From an uncultured Campylobacterota bacterium (GTDB lineage Bacteria > Campylobacterota > Campylobacteria > Campylobacterales > Arcobacteraceae): 33,649 bases of DNA. Location of the stretch: the NCBI GenBank assembly GCA_903821805.1, contig CAIJNA010000180.1, positions 1 to 33,649 of the forward strand, in the 5' to 3' direction. The translations under genes were made by a program, and so were the position numbers. Shown in pieces: positions 10,047-20,570 of this stretch (positions are counted from its first letter, which is position 1; each line of letters starts with the position of its first letter). The notes below the pieces were generated by a model. It was not told the origin of the DNA. It saw only the letters and a list, made by a program, of their open reading frames with translations, and did no database searches.

Positions 10047-11507
10047 ATGGGAAAAGTTACAGGATTTAAAGAATACAAAAGAGAAGATTTTGGATATCAA
10101 AGAGTCGGTGAAAGAATAACTCATTTTAAAGAATTTACAATTGCAATGCCAAAAGATGATGTAGAAAAACAAGCTGCAAGATGTATGGAATGTGGAGTTC
10201 CATTTTGCCATAGTTCATACGGATGTCCCTTGGCAAATATTATCCCCCAGTTCAATGATTTAATTTATACAGACAAATGGGAAAGTGCATTTAGAAATCT
10301 CATGAGCACAAATAACTTTCCTGAATTCACAGGACGAGTTTGTCCTGCTATTTGTGAAACGGCATGCGTGCTTGGAATTAATGATGAACCGGTTGCCATT
10401 AAAAATATTGAATATGCAATTATTGAAAAAGCGTACGAAAAAGGGTGGATGAAAACTCTTTCTAAAGAAAAGCAAACAGGTAAAAAAGTAGCCATTGTAG
10501 GAAGTGGTCCCGCAGGACTTGCTGCTGCTGATCAATTAAATAAAGCAGGTCATGAAATTACAGTTTATGAAAAAGAAAAGAGAATCGGTGGATTACTTAG
10601 ATACGGCATACCGAATTTTAAACTCGATAAAAAAGATGTAGTTCAAAGACGAATCGATATCATGATAGAAGAAGGAATAAATTTTATACCGGAAGTTAAT
10701 GTCGGTGTAGATATATCTATCAATGAATTAGATAAAGAATTTGATGCAATTATAGTTTGCATAGGTGCTGGAAAACCTAGAGATCTCCCGATCATCAATC
10801 GAGATGCCAAAGGAATACATTTTGCTATGGACTTTTTAGCTCAAAATAATTCTATTTTAGAATGTGAAATTTTTAATGAACAAGAGAAAATATCAGCAAA
10901 AGGTAAAAAAGTTTTAGTTATCGGTGGCGGTGATACAGGAAGTGATTGTGTAGGAACATCTATTAGGCAAGGTGCTAAATCTGTAATGCAAATTGAGCTA
11001 TTGTCAAAACCACCATTATCCAGAACGGAAGAGATGCCTTGGCCAAAATTTCCTAGGATTTTTAAGCTTTCAACTTCTCAATCTGAAGGATGCGATCTGG
11101 AATTTGATGTCCTTTCGAAATCATTTATTAAGAATGAAACAGGCCATTTAATCGGTGTAAATTGTGTTAAGATTAAATGGGATGGACAAAACTTTAAAGA
11201 AATTGATGGTAGCGAATTTGTAATTGAAGCTGATTTGGTACTTCTTGCAATGGGATTTGTTGGACCGTCACAAGATTGTGTTATTGAAAACTTTAATCTT
11301 AAAATTGATCAAAGAACAAATATAGAAGCTATAAATTATAAGACATCTGTGCCAAAAATATTTTCTTGCGGTGATTCTCGAAGAGGACAATCTTTAATAG
11401 TTTGGGCTATTTTTGAAGGAAGAGAATGCGCAGTTGTTGTTGATGAATTTCTTATGAATAAAAAAAGTATGCTCAATCGTTCTAATAAATCTTTATATGA
11501 ACTATAG
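10047..11507 (+). CDS. gltD: Glutamate synthase small subunit
   Basis: 486 aa, 3 nt after gltB; ARCMECGVPFCHSSYGCPLANIIP, GRVCPAICETACVLGIN, GSGPAGLAAADQLNKAGHEITVYEK, VIGGGDTGSDCVGT. Confidence 0.97.
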   Translation: MGKVTGFKEYKREDFGYQRVGERITHFKEFTIAMPKDDVEKQAARCMECGVPFCHSSYGCPLANIIPQFNDLIYTDKWESAFRNLMSTNNFPEFTGRVCPAICETACVLGINDEPVAIKNIEYAIIEKAYEKGWMKTLSKEKQTGKKVAIVGSGPAGLAAADQLNKAGHEITVYEKEKRIGGLLRYGIPNFKLDKKDVVQRRIDIMIEEGINFIPEVNVGVDISINELDKEFDAIIVCIGAGKPRDLPIINRDAKGIHFAMDFLAQNNSILECEIFNEQEKISAKGKKVLVIGGGDTGSDCVGTSIRQGAKSVMQIELLSKPPLSRTEEMPWPKFPRIFKLSTSQSEGCDLEFDVLSKSFIKNETGHLIGVNCVKIKWDGQNFKEIDGSEFVIEADLVLLAMGFVGPSQDCVIENFNLKIDQRTNIEAINYKTSVPKIFSCGDSRRGQSLIVWAIFEGRECAVVVDEFLMNKKSMLNRSNKSLYEL

Positions 11508-11655
11508 TGTGTCATAACAGCATAATTTATAAAAAGATAGATTTTCAAATCTTCTTTTTAACTTGGCTGGAAGTTGTTATTGGTAAAATCCCATCATTAG
11601 TTTAGTTTTATATAATTATAAATACTAAAAAAGTTTCAAATGAGGGGATTTAATT

Positions 11656-12603
11656 ATGCTAGTAGGTAGAAGAGTTGGGATCGTAGGTTCTGGTTTTGTT
11701 GGAGCAACAGCAGCGTATAGTTTGACATTGCTTGGAACTTGCCATGAAGTAGTTATGTATGATATTTTTCCAGATTTGGCAAAAGGTAAAGCGATTGATA
11801 TCGGGCAATCTACAAGTTATTCTCCGCAGGGCACTATAGTAACTTCAGCTGAAACACCATCAGATATGAAAGATTGTGATATTGTTGTCATAACGGCCGG
11901 TGTTCCAAGAAAAGGTGATATGACACGAGAAGACTTACTTCTTATAAATGCCAAAATAGTCAAAACAGTTGTTCTTGATATCATGAAATACTCCCCGAAT
12001 GCAATTATTTTATGTGTGGCAAATCCATTAGATGTTATGACATATGTTATTCATAGACTTACAAAATGGCCAAGGAATAGAATTATAGGAATGGCTGGTG
12101 CTTTAGATATCTCAAGAATGGCTTATCAAATAAATAAAAAAGTTGGCTTTGGACCAGGTCAAACAAGAGCAATAGTTATTGGTGATCATGGTCAAAACAT
12201 GATTCCACTTCCAGAGATATCAGCAGTTGGAGGTATACCATTAAGTCAGCTTGTTGGAAAGAATGATATGGATGAAATTATCCAAAAAACAAAAGAAGGT
12301 GGAGCTGAAATTGTAAAATATCTTGGTACATCAGCATATTATGCTCCAGGAAGAGCTATTACAGTTATGATACAAGCTATTTTAGATGATTCAAGAATTG
12401 TTATTCCATCATCCGTTTTACTTGAAGGGGAATATGGATACAGCGATGTAACAGTTGGAGTCCCAGTAGTTTTAGGTTCTAGTGGATGCGAGCAAATTAT
12501 TGAACTTGAGCTTGACAGTGAGAATAAAGAGAAATTCGCAAACAGTGTCGCTTCTATCAAGGAAGGGATTAAGATATTGGAAGATAATGGATTTTTTGAA
12601 TAA
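11656..12603 (+). CDS. mdh: Malate dehydrogenase (LDH-like NAD-dependent type)
   Basis: 315 aa; VGIVGSGFVGATAAYSL, TAGVPRKGDMTREDLLLINAKI, CVANPLDVMTYV, VIGDHGQNMIPL. Confidence 0.92.
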   Translation: MLVGRRVGIVGSGFVGATAAYSLTLLGTCHEVVMYDIFPDLAKGKAIDIGQSTSYSPQGTIVTSAETPSDMKDCDIVVITAGVPRKGDMTREDLLLINAKIVKTVVLDIMKYSPNAIILCVANPLDVMTYVIHRLTKWPRNRIIGMAGALDISRMAYQINKKVGFGPGQTRAIVIGDHGQNMIPLPEISAVGGIPLSQLVGKNDMDEIIQKTKEGGAEIVKYLGTSAYYAPGRAITVMIQAILDDSRIVIPSSVLLEGEYGYSDVTVGVPVVLGSSGCEQIIELELDSENKEKFANSVASIKEGIKILEDNGFFE

Positions 12604-12635
12604 ATTGATAATATGAATGTAAAAATACTATATTA

Positions 12636-12667
12636 AAAAAGGCTAGTCAGTTTGACTAGCCTTTTTT
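12636..12667. terminator. Bidirectional intrinsic terminator between convergent mdh and tpx
   Basis: AAAAA-GGCTAGTCA-GTT-TGACTAGCC-TTTTTT: perfect 9-bp stem (12641-12649/12653-12661) flanked by A and T runs. Confidence 0.92.
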
Positions 12668-12691
12668 GTTTCAAAGAAAACTGTTCAAAGA

Positions 12692-13246
12692 TTATGAACA
12701 GTGTCCTCCTCCACAACAAGCTGATTTTGCAGGAGCTACAGATTTAGCAGCTGCTAAAGCTTCAGCATAATCAGGCTCAGAAGTAATTTCTGGAACCACT
12801 TGTTTGTAACAAACTTTACCGTCAGCATCAATTACGAAGATTACTCTTGCAGTAATTCCAGCTAATGGACCATCAGCTAATAAAACACCATAAGCGTTTG
12901 CAAAATCTTTGTTTCTGAAATCTGAACAAACTTTTAAGTTTTCAATTCCAGCTGCACCACACCATCTAGCTGCTGCAAATGGTAAGTCCATTGATACAGT
13001 GATAACTTCAACACCTTCAAGGTTTGCAGCTTCTGTATTAAATCTTCTAGTTTCAGCATCACAAACACCTGTGTCAAGTGAAGGTACTGCGATTACAAGT
13101 TGAACTTTACCAGCTCCACCGATAGTTTCGTTTTGAAGCATTGGGTTACAGTTTACTACTGTTACGATTGGAGCTAAATCTCCAACTTTTACTTCGTTTC
13201 CTGCTAAGTTGCATACTATGTTTTCTTTAAATGTTACTGTTGCCAT
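12692..13246 (-). CDS. tpx: Thiol peroxidase (Tpx, atypical 2-Cys peroxiredoxin) with Cys-rich C-terminal tail
   Basis: VIAVPSLDTGVCDAETRRFN (peroxidatic Cys), DLPFAAARWCGAAGIENLKVCSDFRNKDFANAYGVLLADGPLAGITARVIFVID, EITSEPDYAEAL; ends ...KSACCGGGHCS. Confidence 0.93.
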   Translation of the reverse strand: MATVTFKENIVCNLAGNEVKVGDLAPIVTVVNCNPMLQNETIGGAGKVQLVIAVPSLDTGVCDAETRRFNTEAANLEGVEVITVSMDLPFAAARWCGAAGIENLKVCSDFRNKDFANAYGVLLADGPLAGITARVIFVIDADGKVCYKQVVPEITSEPDYAEALAAAKSVAPAKSACCGGGHCS

Positions 13247-13374
13247 ATTTAATCCTTTTATTTTTTGTTTTAAGTGATAGAAGTTTAATTAAATAAGATA
13301 AATTTAGTCTTAATTGTAATTTCTAAAGTTACGAATTGATTTTTTGCTGAAATTTGATTTGAATTATAGTGTTT

Positions 13375-14538
13375 TTATTTGATTGAAAATGCTTGCTGAA
13401 TATTTGCGAGTGCTTTTTTTAGTTCACTTTTTGGTAGAGCAATATTTAACCTAAAAAAATATTTTCCATTTGAACCAAAGGTAATACCATCATTGAGTGC
13501 TAATTTTGCTTCATTTAAAAGTTTATCTTTTATCTCTTTATGTTTTAGTCCGGTATCTTGAAAATCAAGCCATAAAAGATATGTTGCATTTGTTTCGATG
13601 ATTTTGATTTTTGGTAAATATTTTGTAAAAAATGCATTTGTATAGTTAATATTTTCTTCCAAATATGTCAATAATTGGTTTAGCCAAATTTCACTCTCGT
13701 TGTTATAACAACTTTGAATCAATACATTTGATAGTGAATTTAGGGATACAATATGATCTCTTTTTGCATAAATTTTAAACTTCGTAAGAATTTCATTGTT
13801 TTTTGAAAAAGCATATGAAGTATTAAGACCCGCAACATTAAATGTTTTACTTGGTGCGTTCAGAATTAAACAATTTTCATTTATTGAAGCAAAAGATACA
13901 AAGTTTTTAAACGCTAGATCACTGTGAATTTCATCACTAATAACTAAAATATTATGCTTTACACATAAATCATTTAAGGTTTCAAGCTCATCTTTGCTCC
14001 AAATTCTTCCGATCGGATTATGGGGTGAGCACAATAGTAGTAGCTTTGTTTTTAATGATATTTTTGATTCCAAATCACTCAAGTTCATTACATATTTATC
14101 ATTTTGTAATTCTAATTGACTTTCAATGACGGTTCTTCCATTATCTTTTATTACACTAAAAAATGGAAAATAAACAGGTGGAAAAATTATCACTTCATCA
14201 CCATGTTCAGTAAAAGCTTCTATTGCAACTTTTAAAGATGGGACAACACCAGAGCAAAATAAAATATTTTCTTTTTGAAGTTCAAGATCATGTCTTTTTT
14301 GCCAGCTAATAACAGCATTAAAAGATTCGGACGAAGGAATTTCATATCCAAAAATTTGTTGTTTTAATTTATTTCTCATGCCTGAGCATACATGCTTTGG
14401 AGTCGCAAAATCCATGTCAGCAACCCACAATGGCTTAGCCTCATTGGTCCCAAAATATTCCACAAGACCATCATATTTGACGCAATCAGTCGAGTGTCTG
14501 TTAATTTTTTTGTCAAAATTAACAAACTTATTCTTCAT
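13375..14538 (-). CDS. PLP-dependent C-S beta-lyase, PatB/MalY family; candidate OvoB
   Basis: VADMDFATPKHV, FCSGVVPSLKVAIEAFTEHGDEVI, LCSPHNPIGRIWSKDELE, ISDEIHSDLAF, SKTFNVAGLNTSYAF. Track start is 14550; ATG at 14536-14538 forms TAATG with the upstream ORF stop and is preferred. Confidence 0.88.
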   Translation of the reverse strand: MKNKFVNFDKKINRHSTDCVKYDGLVEYFGTNEAKPLWVADMDFATPKHVCSGMRNKLKQQIFGYEIPSSESFNAVISWQKRHDLELQKENILFCSGVVPSLKVAIEAFTEHGDEVIIFPPVYFPFFSVIKDNGRTVIESQLELQNDKYVMNLSDLESKISLKTKLLLLCSPHNPIGRIWSKDELETLNDLCVKHNILVISDEIHSDLAFKNFVSFASINENCLILNAPSKTFNVAGLNTSYAFSKNNEILTKFKIYAKRDHIVSLNSLSNVLIQSCYNNESEIWLNQLLTYLEENINYTNAFFTKYLPKIKIIETNATYLLWLDFQDTGLKHKEIKDKLLNEAKLALNDGITFGSNGKYFFRLNIALPKSELKKALANIQQAFSIK

Positions 14539-16415
14539 TATTTTTCCCATATTGTAATATTGTCAATTTCTTCAACAAATTTTAAACTTTTTCCAAATAT
14601 TTCTTTTACTTTATCTTGCTTTGTAAAGTTTTTAAACGCTACAACAACTCTTCCAGAATTATTTAATCGCAGAGGAAGTTCTTCGAGTAAGTGGTCTAGA
14701 TTATAAAGTTCTTCATGATTATTTGAAAGTATAATAAAGTCAAAATTTCTAAAATTAGGTTTTAAATTGCAGCTATCACCTTGCCAAAAGTCTATATTTT
14801 TGATATTTTGTAACTCTAAATTTTTTTGTGCTGTTAAAATATTTCTCGCAGTAAAATCAATTCCAACCAAATGTTGAAATTTATTAGACATATTAAATAC
14901 AGCTTTTCCATAGTCGCATCCTAAATTTAAAGCCGTTTTATAATCCGGCTTGATATATTTGCTAGAAATGCTGGTAACGATATCAAAGAATTTTTCTTCC
15001 CTGAAAACAATGTGATTTTTTACTGTTTCAATATCTTCTTTGTGATCATTGGAAACAGATACATATCTAAAGCCTGCATGTTGAAAGAAATGTCTTCTGA
15101 AAGCATACCTAGAGCTTTTTAATGTCTCATTTCCTGTGCTTATAAAAGAACCACCTTTAATGATATTGTGTCTTTTATCAAAAGTTGGCACTGAAAAGTC
15201 ATCATAAAGAGGATGAATTTCAAATCCTTGGAAACCGTCAATTGTTGTTGTTGTCCACTGCCATACATTCCCGATAACATCAAAAAAATCACCATGAGCA
15301 AAGATATTGACTGGCGATGGTGATGTAAAATGTTCAAGATTAATATTGGCTGGAGCAATTTCACCCCATAATGGCTCATCTTTAACATTTGAAACATGAT
15401 AAATTTTGTACCACATTGCTTCACTTGGTAATGTAATATTTGTAGATGTTTTGTGCGATTTCCATTTACAAAATGCTAAAGCCTCTAAGTAATTAACTTC
15501 AACAGGCCAATTCATAGGGAGCTTAATAAGATTTTGTATAGTTCTTAAATGATACGTATTGTTTTCAAGCAACCAAAAAGTTGGATGGCTGGCTTTAGTA
15601 TAGTTTCTCCATCTAAGACCTTCGTCATCCCAAAAACTATCATTTTTGTAGCCACCATCTTTTACAAATTCTAAAAATTCACCATTGCTTGTTAGATATT
15701 TTGCTGCCTTGAAGTCATCAATTTCAAATGATGCCTCACCATATTCATTGTCCCAGCCATAAAAATCATCATCTCGCTTTTTGCCTAAATGGATAGTTCC
15801 ACCAGCAACATTAATTAGTTCATTTGCAGGAGCTTCGCCATATTCTTGACATTCTTTAAAAAGTTCTGTTGGCTCTATAACTTTATGATTTAATTGTCTA
15901 TGAAGAACCGATGATGTTTCAAGATGAATTCTTTCGTGTTCAATTCCCATCATAACTATCCACATGGGACTATCCCAAGTGATAGGAAGTTTGAATTCAA
16001 CAGTATCAATAAATTCTAGTACAACTTTTTGTACTTTAGCTCTATATTCTCTTGCATCTTCAACTTTTGGCCATGCATAATTTGATTGATTTAGATCATC
16101 CCAGCTCATCTCATCAACACCAACCGCAAAAATAGATTCAAAATTTGGGTTGATTCTATTTTTTAAAAATCCACCCAAAATAAGTTTATTAATATAAAAC
16201 GTTGCGGTGTGACCAAAATAAAATATAAGTGGGTGTCTTAATTTTTCTGGCTGTTCATAAAAGATATTATCATGTGCAAACATATTAAAAAGCTCTTCGA
16301 ATAGTTTGTAAGTTTTTACAAAATATTCTCGAATCTCAGATCTTTTTTTCTCGATATTGTCACCCCTTAAAGAGATATTGCGTGTGATGAAACTTTTATA
16401 ATCTTGTGCTTCCAT
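14538..16415 (-). CDS. ovoA: OvoA-like 5-histidylcysteine sulfoxide synthase with C-terminal SAM-methyltransferase domain
   Basis: HERIHLETSSVLHRQL (iron-binding HX3HXE), GNVWQWTTTTIDGFQGFEIHPLYDDFSVPTFDKRHNIIKGGSFISTGNETLKSSRYAFRRHFFQHAGFRYV (FGE/EgtB-OvoA type), then ALNLGCDYGKAVFNMSNKFQHLVGIDFTARNI (SAM-binding motif I). Confidence 0.9.
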   Translation of the reverse strand: MEAQDYKSFITRNISLRGDNIEKKRSEIREYFVKTYKLFEELFNMFAHDNIFYEQPEKLRHPLIFYFGHTATFYINKLILGGFLKNRINPNFESIFAVGVDEMSWDDLNQSNYAWPKVEDAREYRAKVQKVVLEFIDTVEFKLPITWDSPMWIVMMGIEHERIHLETSSVLHRQLNHKVIEPTELFKECQEYGEAPANELINVAGGTIHLGKKRDDDFYGWDNEYGEASFEIDDFKAAKYLTSNGEFLEFVKDGGYKNDSFWDDEGLRWRNYTKASHPTFWLLENNTYHLRTIQNLIKLPMNWPVEVNYLEALAFCKWKSHKTSTNITLPSEAMWYKIYHVSNVKDEPLWGEIAPANINLEHFTSPSPVNIFAHGDFFDVIGNVWQWTTTTIDGFQGFEIHPLYDDFSVPTFDKRHNIIKGGSFISTGNETLKSSRYAFRRHFFQHAGFRYVSVSNDHKEDIETVKNHIVFREEKFFDIVTSISSKYIKPDYKTALNLGCDYGKAVFNMSNKFQHLVGIDFTARNILTAQKNLELQNIKNIDFWQGDSCNLKPNFRNFDFIILSNNHEELYNLDHLLEELPLRLNNSGRVVVAFKNFTKQDKVKEIFGKSLKFVEEIDNITIWEK

Positions 16416-16437
16416 TGACTTCTTTTATTATTTTGAT

Positions 16438-18138
16438 TTATTTATTTTTTAAAATTTCAACAATTTTAGATAAGGCAATATCTTCTTTCTCGCCAGTTTT
16501 TCTGTTTACAAGTTCAACAAAACCCTCGCTTAATTTTTTACCTATTACAACAGCATAAGGTAGACCAATTAATTCAAAATCACTCATTTTAAATCCAAAT
16601 CTTTCTTTGGTTCTGTCATCAAGTATAGCTTCAATTCCTGCTGTTTTTAGGTCTTCATAAATTTTTGTTCCAGTAGATAACTCATCTTCGTTTTTACCAT
16701 TTGAAATAATAATATCAACAAAAAATGGTGCAGTTTCTTTTGTCCATACGCAACCTTTTTCATCATGACTCTGCTCAATAACGGCTGCAATTAATCTGCT
16801 TACTCCTATTCCGTAAGTTCCCATTTCAAACGGTTTGCTTTTACCATTACTATCTAAAAAGTTTGCTCCAAGTGCTTTAGAATATCTATCTCCAAGTTGG
16901 AAAATATGTCCAACTTCTATCCCTTTTGTATAGCTTAGTTTTCCACCACAACATTCACAAATATCACCTTCACAAACAGCTACTAAATCAAAATAAACAT
17001 TATCTTCCATGCAACAAACATCAACGCCAGCTAGGTGATAGTTTTCTTCATTTGCACCACAAACCATATCGTTCTCATCTTTTAGCTCACTGTCTATTTT
17101 AAATATAACGCTTGATGGAAGATCCTTTATCCCTACATATCCAGCTACTAGACCAGCATTAATTATTTCGTCCTCACTAGCATCTTCAAGCTCAAGTGCA
17201 TTTACACTATTACATGCTTTAGTTTCTTCAAGTTCATCATCACCTCTAACAAAAAATACCGCTATTTTTGTAGTATCCTCATATACCGCTTTTTTTATAA
17301 CAGCCTTGATAGTTTGTGACGGTAAAATATTTAGAAATGAACTTAATTCATCAATTGTTGTTGTGCTTGGAGTGCTAATTTTGCCACTTGCTAAATTGTT
17401 TTTAGTTTCAATTTTCTTATCTTTTCGTTTTGCAGCTTCTATATTTGCACCATAATTACAACTATCACAAACAACAATTGTATCCTCACCACTATTTGCT
17501 AGTACGTGGAATTCTTTACTTCCAGTTCCGCCAATTGCACCACTATCTGCATCAACTATTCTAAAATCAAGTCCAAGTCGTGTGAATATTTTTTTATAAG
17601 TTTCTTCCATAAGATGAAATTCACGTTTCATATCATCAGTATTTTCATGAAATGAGTAACCGTCTTTCATTAAAAATTCTCTTCCTCTCATAAGTCCAAA
17701 TCTTGGTCTAGCTTCATCTCTAAATTTCGTATTTATTTGATAAAGATTTATCGGTAAGTCTTTGTAGCTAGTAACTCTATTCTTAACAAGCTCAACCATA
17801 GCCTCTTCATTTGTAGGGCTTAGAACAAAACCATTATTTTTTCTATCTTTGATTCGCAACATTTCAAGACCCATTTTTGTAGCTCGTCCGCTATTTTCCC
17901 AAAATTCTATTGGAGTTACAAAAGAAAGTTGAACTTCTTGGGCACCACTATTATCAAGCTCTTCTTTAACAACATTTCTAATTTTATCAAGAACCATTTT
18001 CCCGAGTGGAAGATAATTATAAAGACCACTTCCGCTTGTATTTATGAAACCAGCTCTTAGTAAGAATTGGTGTGATGGCAATGTTGCATCATTTGGAGTT
18101 TCTTTTGTTGTTGGTATAAAAAGTTTTGAGAATTTCAT
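16438..18138 (-). CDS. proS: Prolyl-tRNA synthetase
   Basis: 566 aa; [82 protein letters not shown], editing-domain insertion, [26 protein letters not shown]. Confidence 0.98.
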   Translation of the reverse strand: MKFSKLFIPTTKETPNDATLPSHQFLLRAGFINTSGSGLYNYLPLGKMVLDKIRNVVKEELDNSGAQEVQLSFVTPIEFWENSGRATKMGLEMLRIKDRKNNGFVLSPTNEEAMVELVKNRVTSYKDLPINLYQINTKFRDEARPRFGLMRGREFLMKDGYSFHENTDDMKREFHLMEETYKKIFTRLGLDFRIVDADSGAIGGTGSKEFHVLANSGEDTIVVCDSCNYGANIEAAKRKDKKIETKNNLASGKISTPSTTTIDELSSFLNILPSQTIKAVIKKAVYEDTTKIAVFFVRGDDELEETKACNSVNALELEDASEDEIINAGLVAGYVGIKDLPSSVIFKIDSELKDENDMVCGANEENYHLAGVDVCCMEDNVYFDLVAVCEGDICECCGGKLSYTKGIEVGHIFQLGDRYSKALGANFLDSNGKSKPFEMGTYGIGVSRLIAAVIEQSHDEKGCVWTKETAPFFVDIIISNGKNEDELSTGTKIYEDLKTAGIEAILDDRTKERFGFKMSDFELIGLPYAVVIGKKLSEGFVELVNRKTGEKEDIALSKIVEILKNK

Positions 18139-19472
18139 TAATCTATTTCCTTATAATTGTTGATTTTATATGCATTGTCTATTGTGTTTTCATCTTGAAT
18201 ACCAAATAGATTTTGCGCAGTATTTAGTATTTCATCGCCTTTTAAAGATACTGAAACTTCTTTCAATTTGATTGTTGGAGTGTGTAAAAATTCCGCCATA
18301 ATTGATTGGCAGAGTTTTTCAATATTGGCAACATCATCATGTTTTATAAATTTCTTTTTGATGGCGATTTGTATCTTTTTATCTATTATTTCATCGCTTT
18401 TTGTTCTTATGTTTTTTATTATAGGCTCAACGGCCAGAGATTTTAGCCAAATAAAAAATTCTTCGCTCATTTGACGAACTATCCCGAATGCTTCTTTTGC
18501 CTGATTAGCTCTAAGCTCAAGAGTTTCATCAACAATACATTGCAAATCATCTACGCTATAAATATGTAAATTCGAAATATTCATCTCTTCAATATCTCTT
18601 GGTAGCGCAATATCAAACCAATTACGAGCAATTGAATTTTCTTTGACCATCTCTTTCGTTATGATCGGGTATGGAGCTGATGTTGCAGTTACAAGCAATT
18701 CCATCGAATCAAGTAGATATTCAAGTTCTTCGTAAGGTTTCACTTCAATCTGATTTGCGGCATAAGAATTTCCATTTCCATCTGTTATTATTGAATGAGC
18801 TAATATTCTTGCTTTTTTTATATTTCTGCTGCAAATAACAACATCAAAACCACTTTTAAGAAGATGTCTGCATGCGAGCTCACTCATTTCACCAGCACCA
18901 ATTACAAGAGCTTTGACTGACTTTGTGTCTTTGTAAAGTTGTCTAGCTTTTGCTACTGCTGTTGATGCTACAGAAACAGAACCAGTTCCAAGTTGCGTGA
19001 TATTTCGAACTTTTGCTGCACACTTAAAGGCAAAATTCATAACACGAGAAAGTTTTTGGTTTGAGAATTTTTTTTCTATTGCAAATCTGAAAGCGTCTTT
19101 TAGTTGACCAGCTATTTGTGTTTCACCAATAACAAGGCTATCCAAAGATGAAGCAACGGTAAAAAGATGGTAAATGGCAGCCATATTTTCATATACATCA
19201 GCTCTTTCATGCAGAGAATGAAAGTCTATTCCAGAACGATTTGAGAATAATTGCAGTATTTCTTTTGATGAATCGTTACAGCATTGAACACTTGCAATAA
19301 GCTCAACACGGTTGCATGTTGAAATCAACATCGCCTCATTTATTTGCTTGTTATCTAAGACAGTTTTTAAAAATGTTTCTTTTTCTAGTTCGTTTCCGAA
19401 TGCCAGTTTTTCTCTAGTTTTTATATCCGTATTTTTATGAGTAAAACTAACTATTAAATATTCCATAAGCAT
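18138..19472 (-). CDS. hemA: Glutamyl-tRNA reductase
   Basis: [79 protein letters not shown]. Confidence 0.97.
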   Translation of the reverse strand: MLMEYLIVSFTHKNTDIKTREKLAFGNELEKETFLKTVLDNKQINEAMLISTCNRVELIASVQCCNDSSKEILQLFSNRSGIDFHSLHERADVYENMAAIYHLFTVASSLDSLVIGETQIAGQLKDAFRFAIEKKFSNQKLSRVMNFAFKCAAKVRNITQLGTGSVSVASTAVAKARQLYKDTKSVKALVIGAGEMSELACRHLLKSGFDVVICSRNIKKARILAHSIITDGNGNSYAANQIEVKPYEELEYLLDSMELLVTATSAPYPIITKEMVKENSIARNWFDIALPRDIEEMNISNLHIYSVDDLQCIVDETLELRANQAKEAFGIVRQMSEEFFIWLKSLAVEPIIKNIRTKSDEIIDKKIQIAIKKKFIKHDDVANIEKLCQSIMAEFLHTPTIKLKEVSVSLKGDEILNTAQNLFGIQDENTIDNAYKINNYKEID

Positions 19473-19548
19473 AATTCCATTTATTTAAGTAAGTTTGATT
19501 ATACATTTTTCTTACTTTTGATATTATTTGAGACTATAAATCGTTAAT

Positions 19549-20559
19549 TTATTTTCTAAAAATTGCCACTTTAAATCTATCACCCATACCTGTCGGCTCA
19601 AGTAATGTTTTTACTCTATTAGCTTCTCGTAAATAATTAGCTTCATCTGTATTGTTAAGTAATATTTCGAGCAGCTCGATTATTCCAAATCTTACAAGTG
19701 CTTTTAGTTGCGTTTCATATATTATATTTTTTGCACCAGCTTGCTTGAAGCAATCAATTAAAAAAGCAAAATTCACATCGTATGTAATATCAGATTTTTT
19801 GAATAATTCACTTAGCGGTAAATCGTCTTCAAAAATAGGGTATACCTTATGCTTACTATAGATTCTACAAGAGAAATCATTTCTTGGATATTCATCCCCA
19901 TAATCAAACGTGATAAATTCAAATTTTTTGATTGAGGAACTTAGGCTTTTTGCAAAATCAAGAAATTCGAGTGAAACTTCACCTTTTGAAATATGGTGTT
20001 TTTTGCAAATATCGATTAAATGTTGATTTGCTGAGGGTTGAAAAATAATTTTATCATTTTCAACAAATCCTTGCTCTAAAACATCGTCTTTTGTGTAGAC
20101 AAGCTCGCAAGGAAAAGCATCAAAAATCTCATTAGCGACAACTATTGCATTATCTAAATTAATATCTTTAATTGAGCTGTAATGGATAAAGTTGATTGCA
20201 TCACCAAATGATTCATTAAGGTATTGTTTTTGCTTACCCCTTAAGTTCTCATATCGCTCACAAATGGCAAAAGTTAAAGTTTTTAAAAGTTCCGGTTTCA
20301 ATGTATAGATAAATTGAATAATATCAGCCATCAGATACCCATGATGGGCACCAATTTCCAAAATAGTTGTATTCTTATCTATAAAACCACTTTCAATCGT
20401 ATCTATTATTCTCTTAGCAATACTCCCGCCGAAAAGTTTACTAGCGCTAACTGCTGTAAAAAAATCACCGTCTTTTCCTATTGTTTTGTAATTGCTATAA
20501 TATCCATCGTCACCGTAAAGCCAATCATTGAAATAATCACTAAATATTTGCATCTTCAA
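19549..20559 (-). CDS. MidA/NDUFAF7-like SAM-dependent methyltransferase family (DUF185)
   Basis: 336 aa; YYSNYKTIGKDGDFFTAVSASKLFGGSIA, ILEIGAHHGYLMADIIQFI, VVANEIFDAFPCELV, FITFDYGDEYPRNDFSCRIYSKHKV. Confidence 0.8.
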   Translation of the reverse strand: MKMQIFSDYFNDWLYGDDGYYSNYKTIGKDGDFFTAVSASKLFGGSIAKRIIDTIESGFIDKNTTILEIGAHHGYLMADIIQFIYTLKPELLKTLTFAICERYENLRGKQKQYLNESFGDAINFIHYSSIKDINLDNAIVVANEIFDAFPCELVYTKDDVLEQGFVENDKIIFQPSANQHLIDICKKHHISKGEVSLEFLDFAKSLSSSIKKFEFITFDYGDEYPRNDFSCRIYSKHKVYPIFEDDLPLSELFKKSDITYDVNFAFLIDCFKQAGAKNIIYETQLKALVRFGIIELLEILLNNTDEANYLREANRVKTLLEPTGMGDRFKVAIFRK

Positions 20560-20570
20560 TTGATCCTAAA

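Noticed and set aside
10260-10535. Overlapping minus-strand ORFs inside gltD (91 and 76 aa)
   Set aside because: Two overlapping frames antisense to conserved Fe-S and FAD motifs of gltD; no independent coding signal.
11538-11560. AGATTT-TC-AAATCT followed by T-rich sequence after gltD, considered as a terminator
   Set aside because: Only a 6-bp AT-rich stem with a 2-nt loop and an interrupted T-run; too weak to call.
15140-15424. 94 aa ORF in an alternative frame inside ovoA
   Set aside because: Covers the conserved sulfoxide synthase motif region of ovoA; shadow frame.
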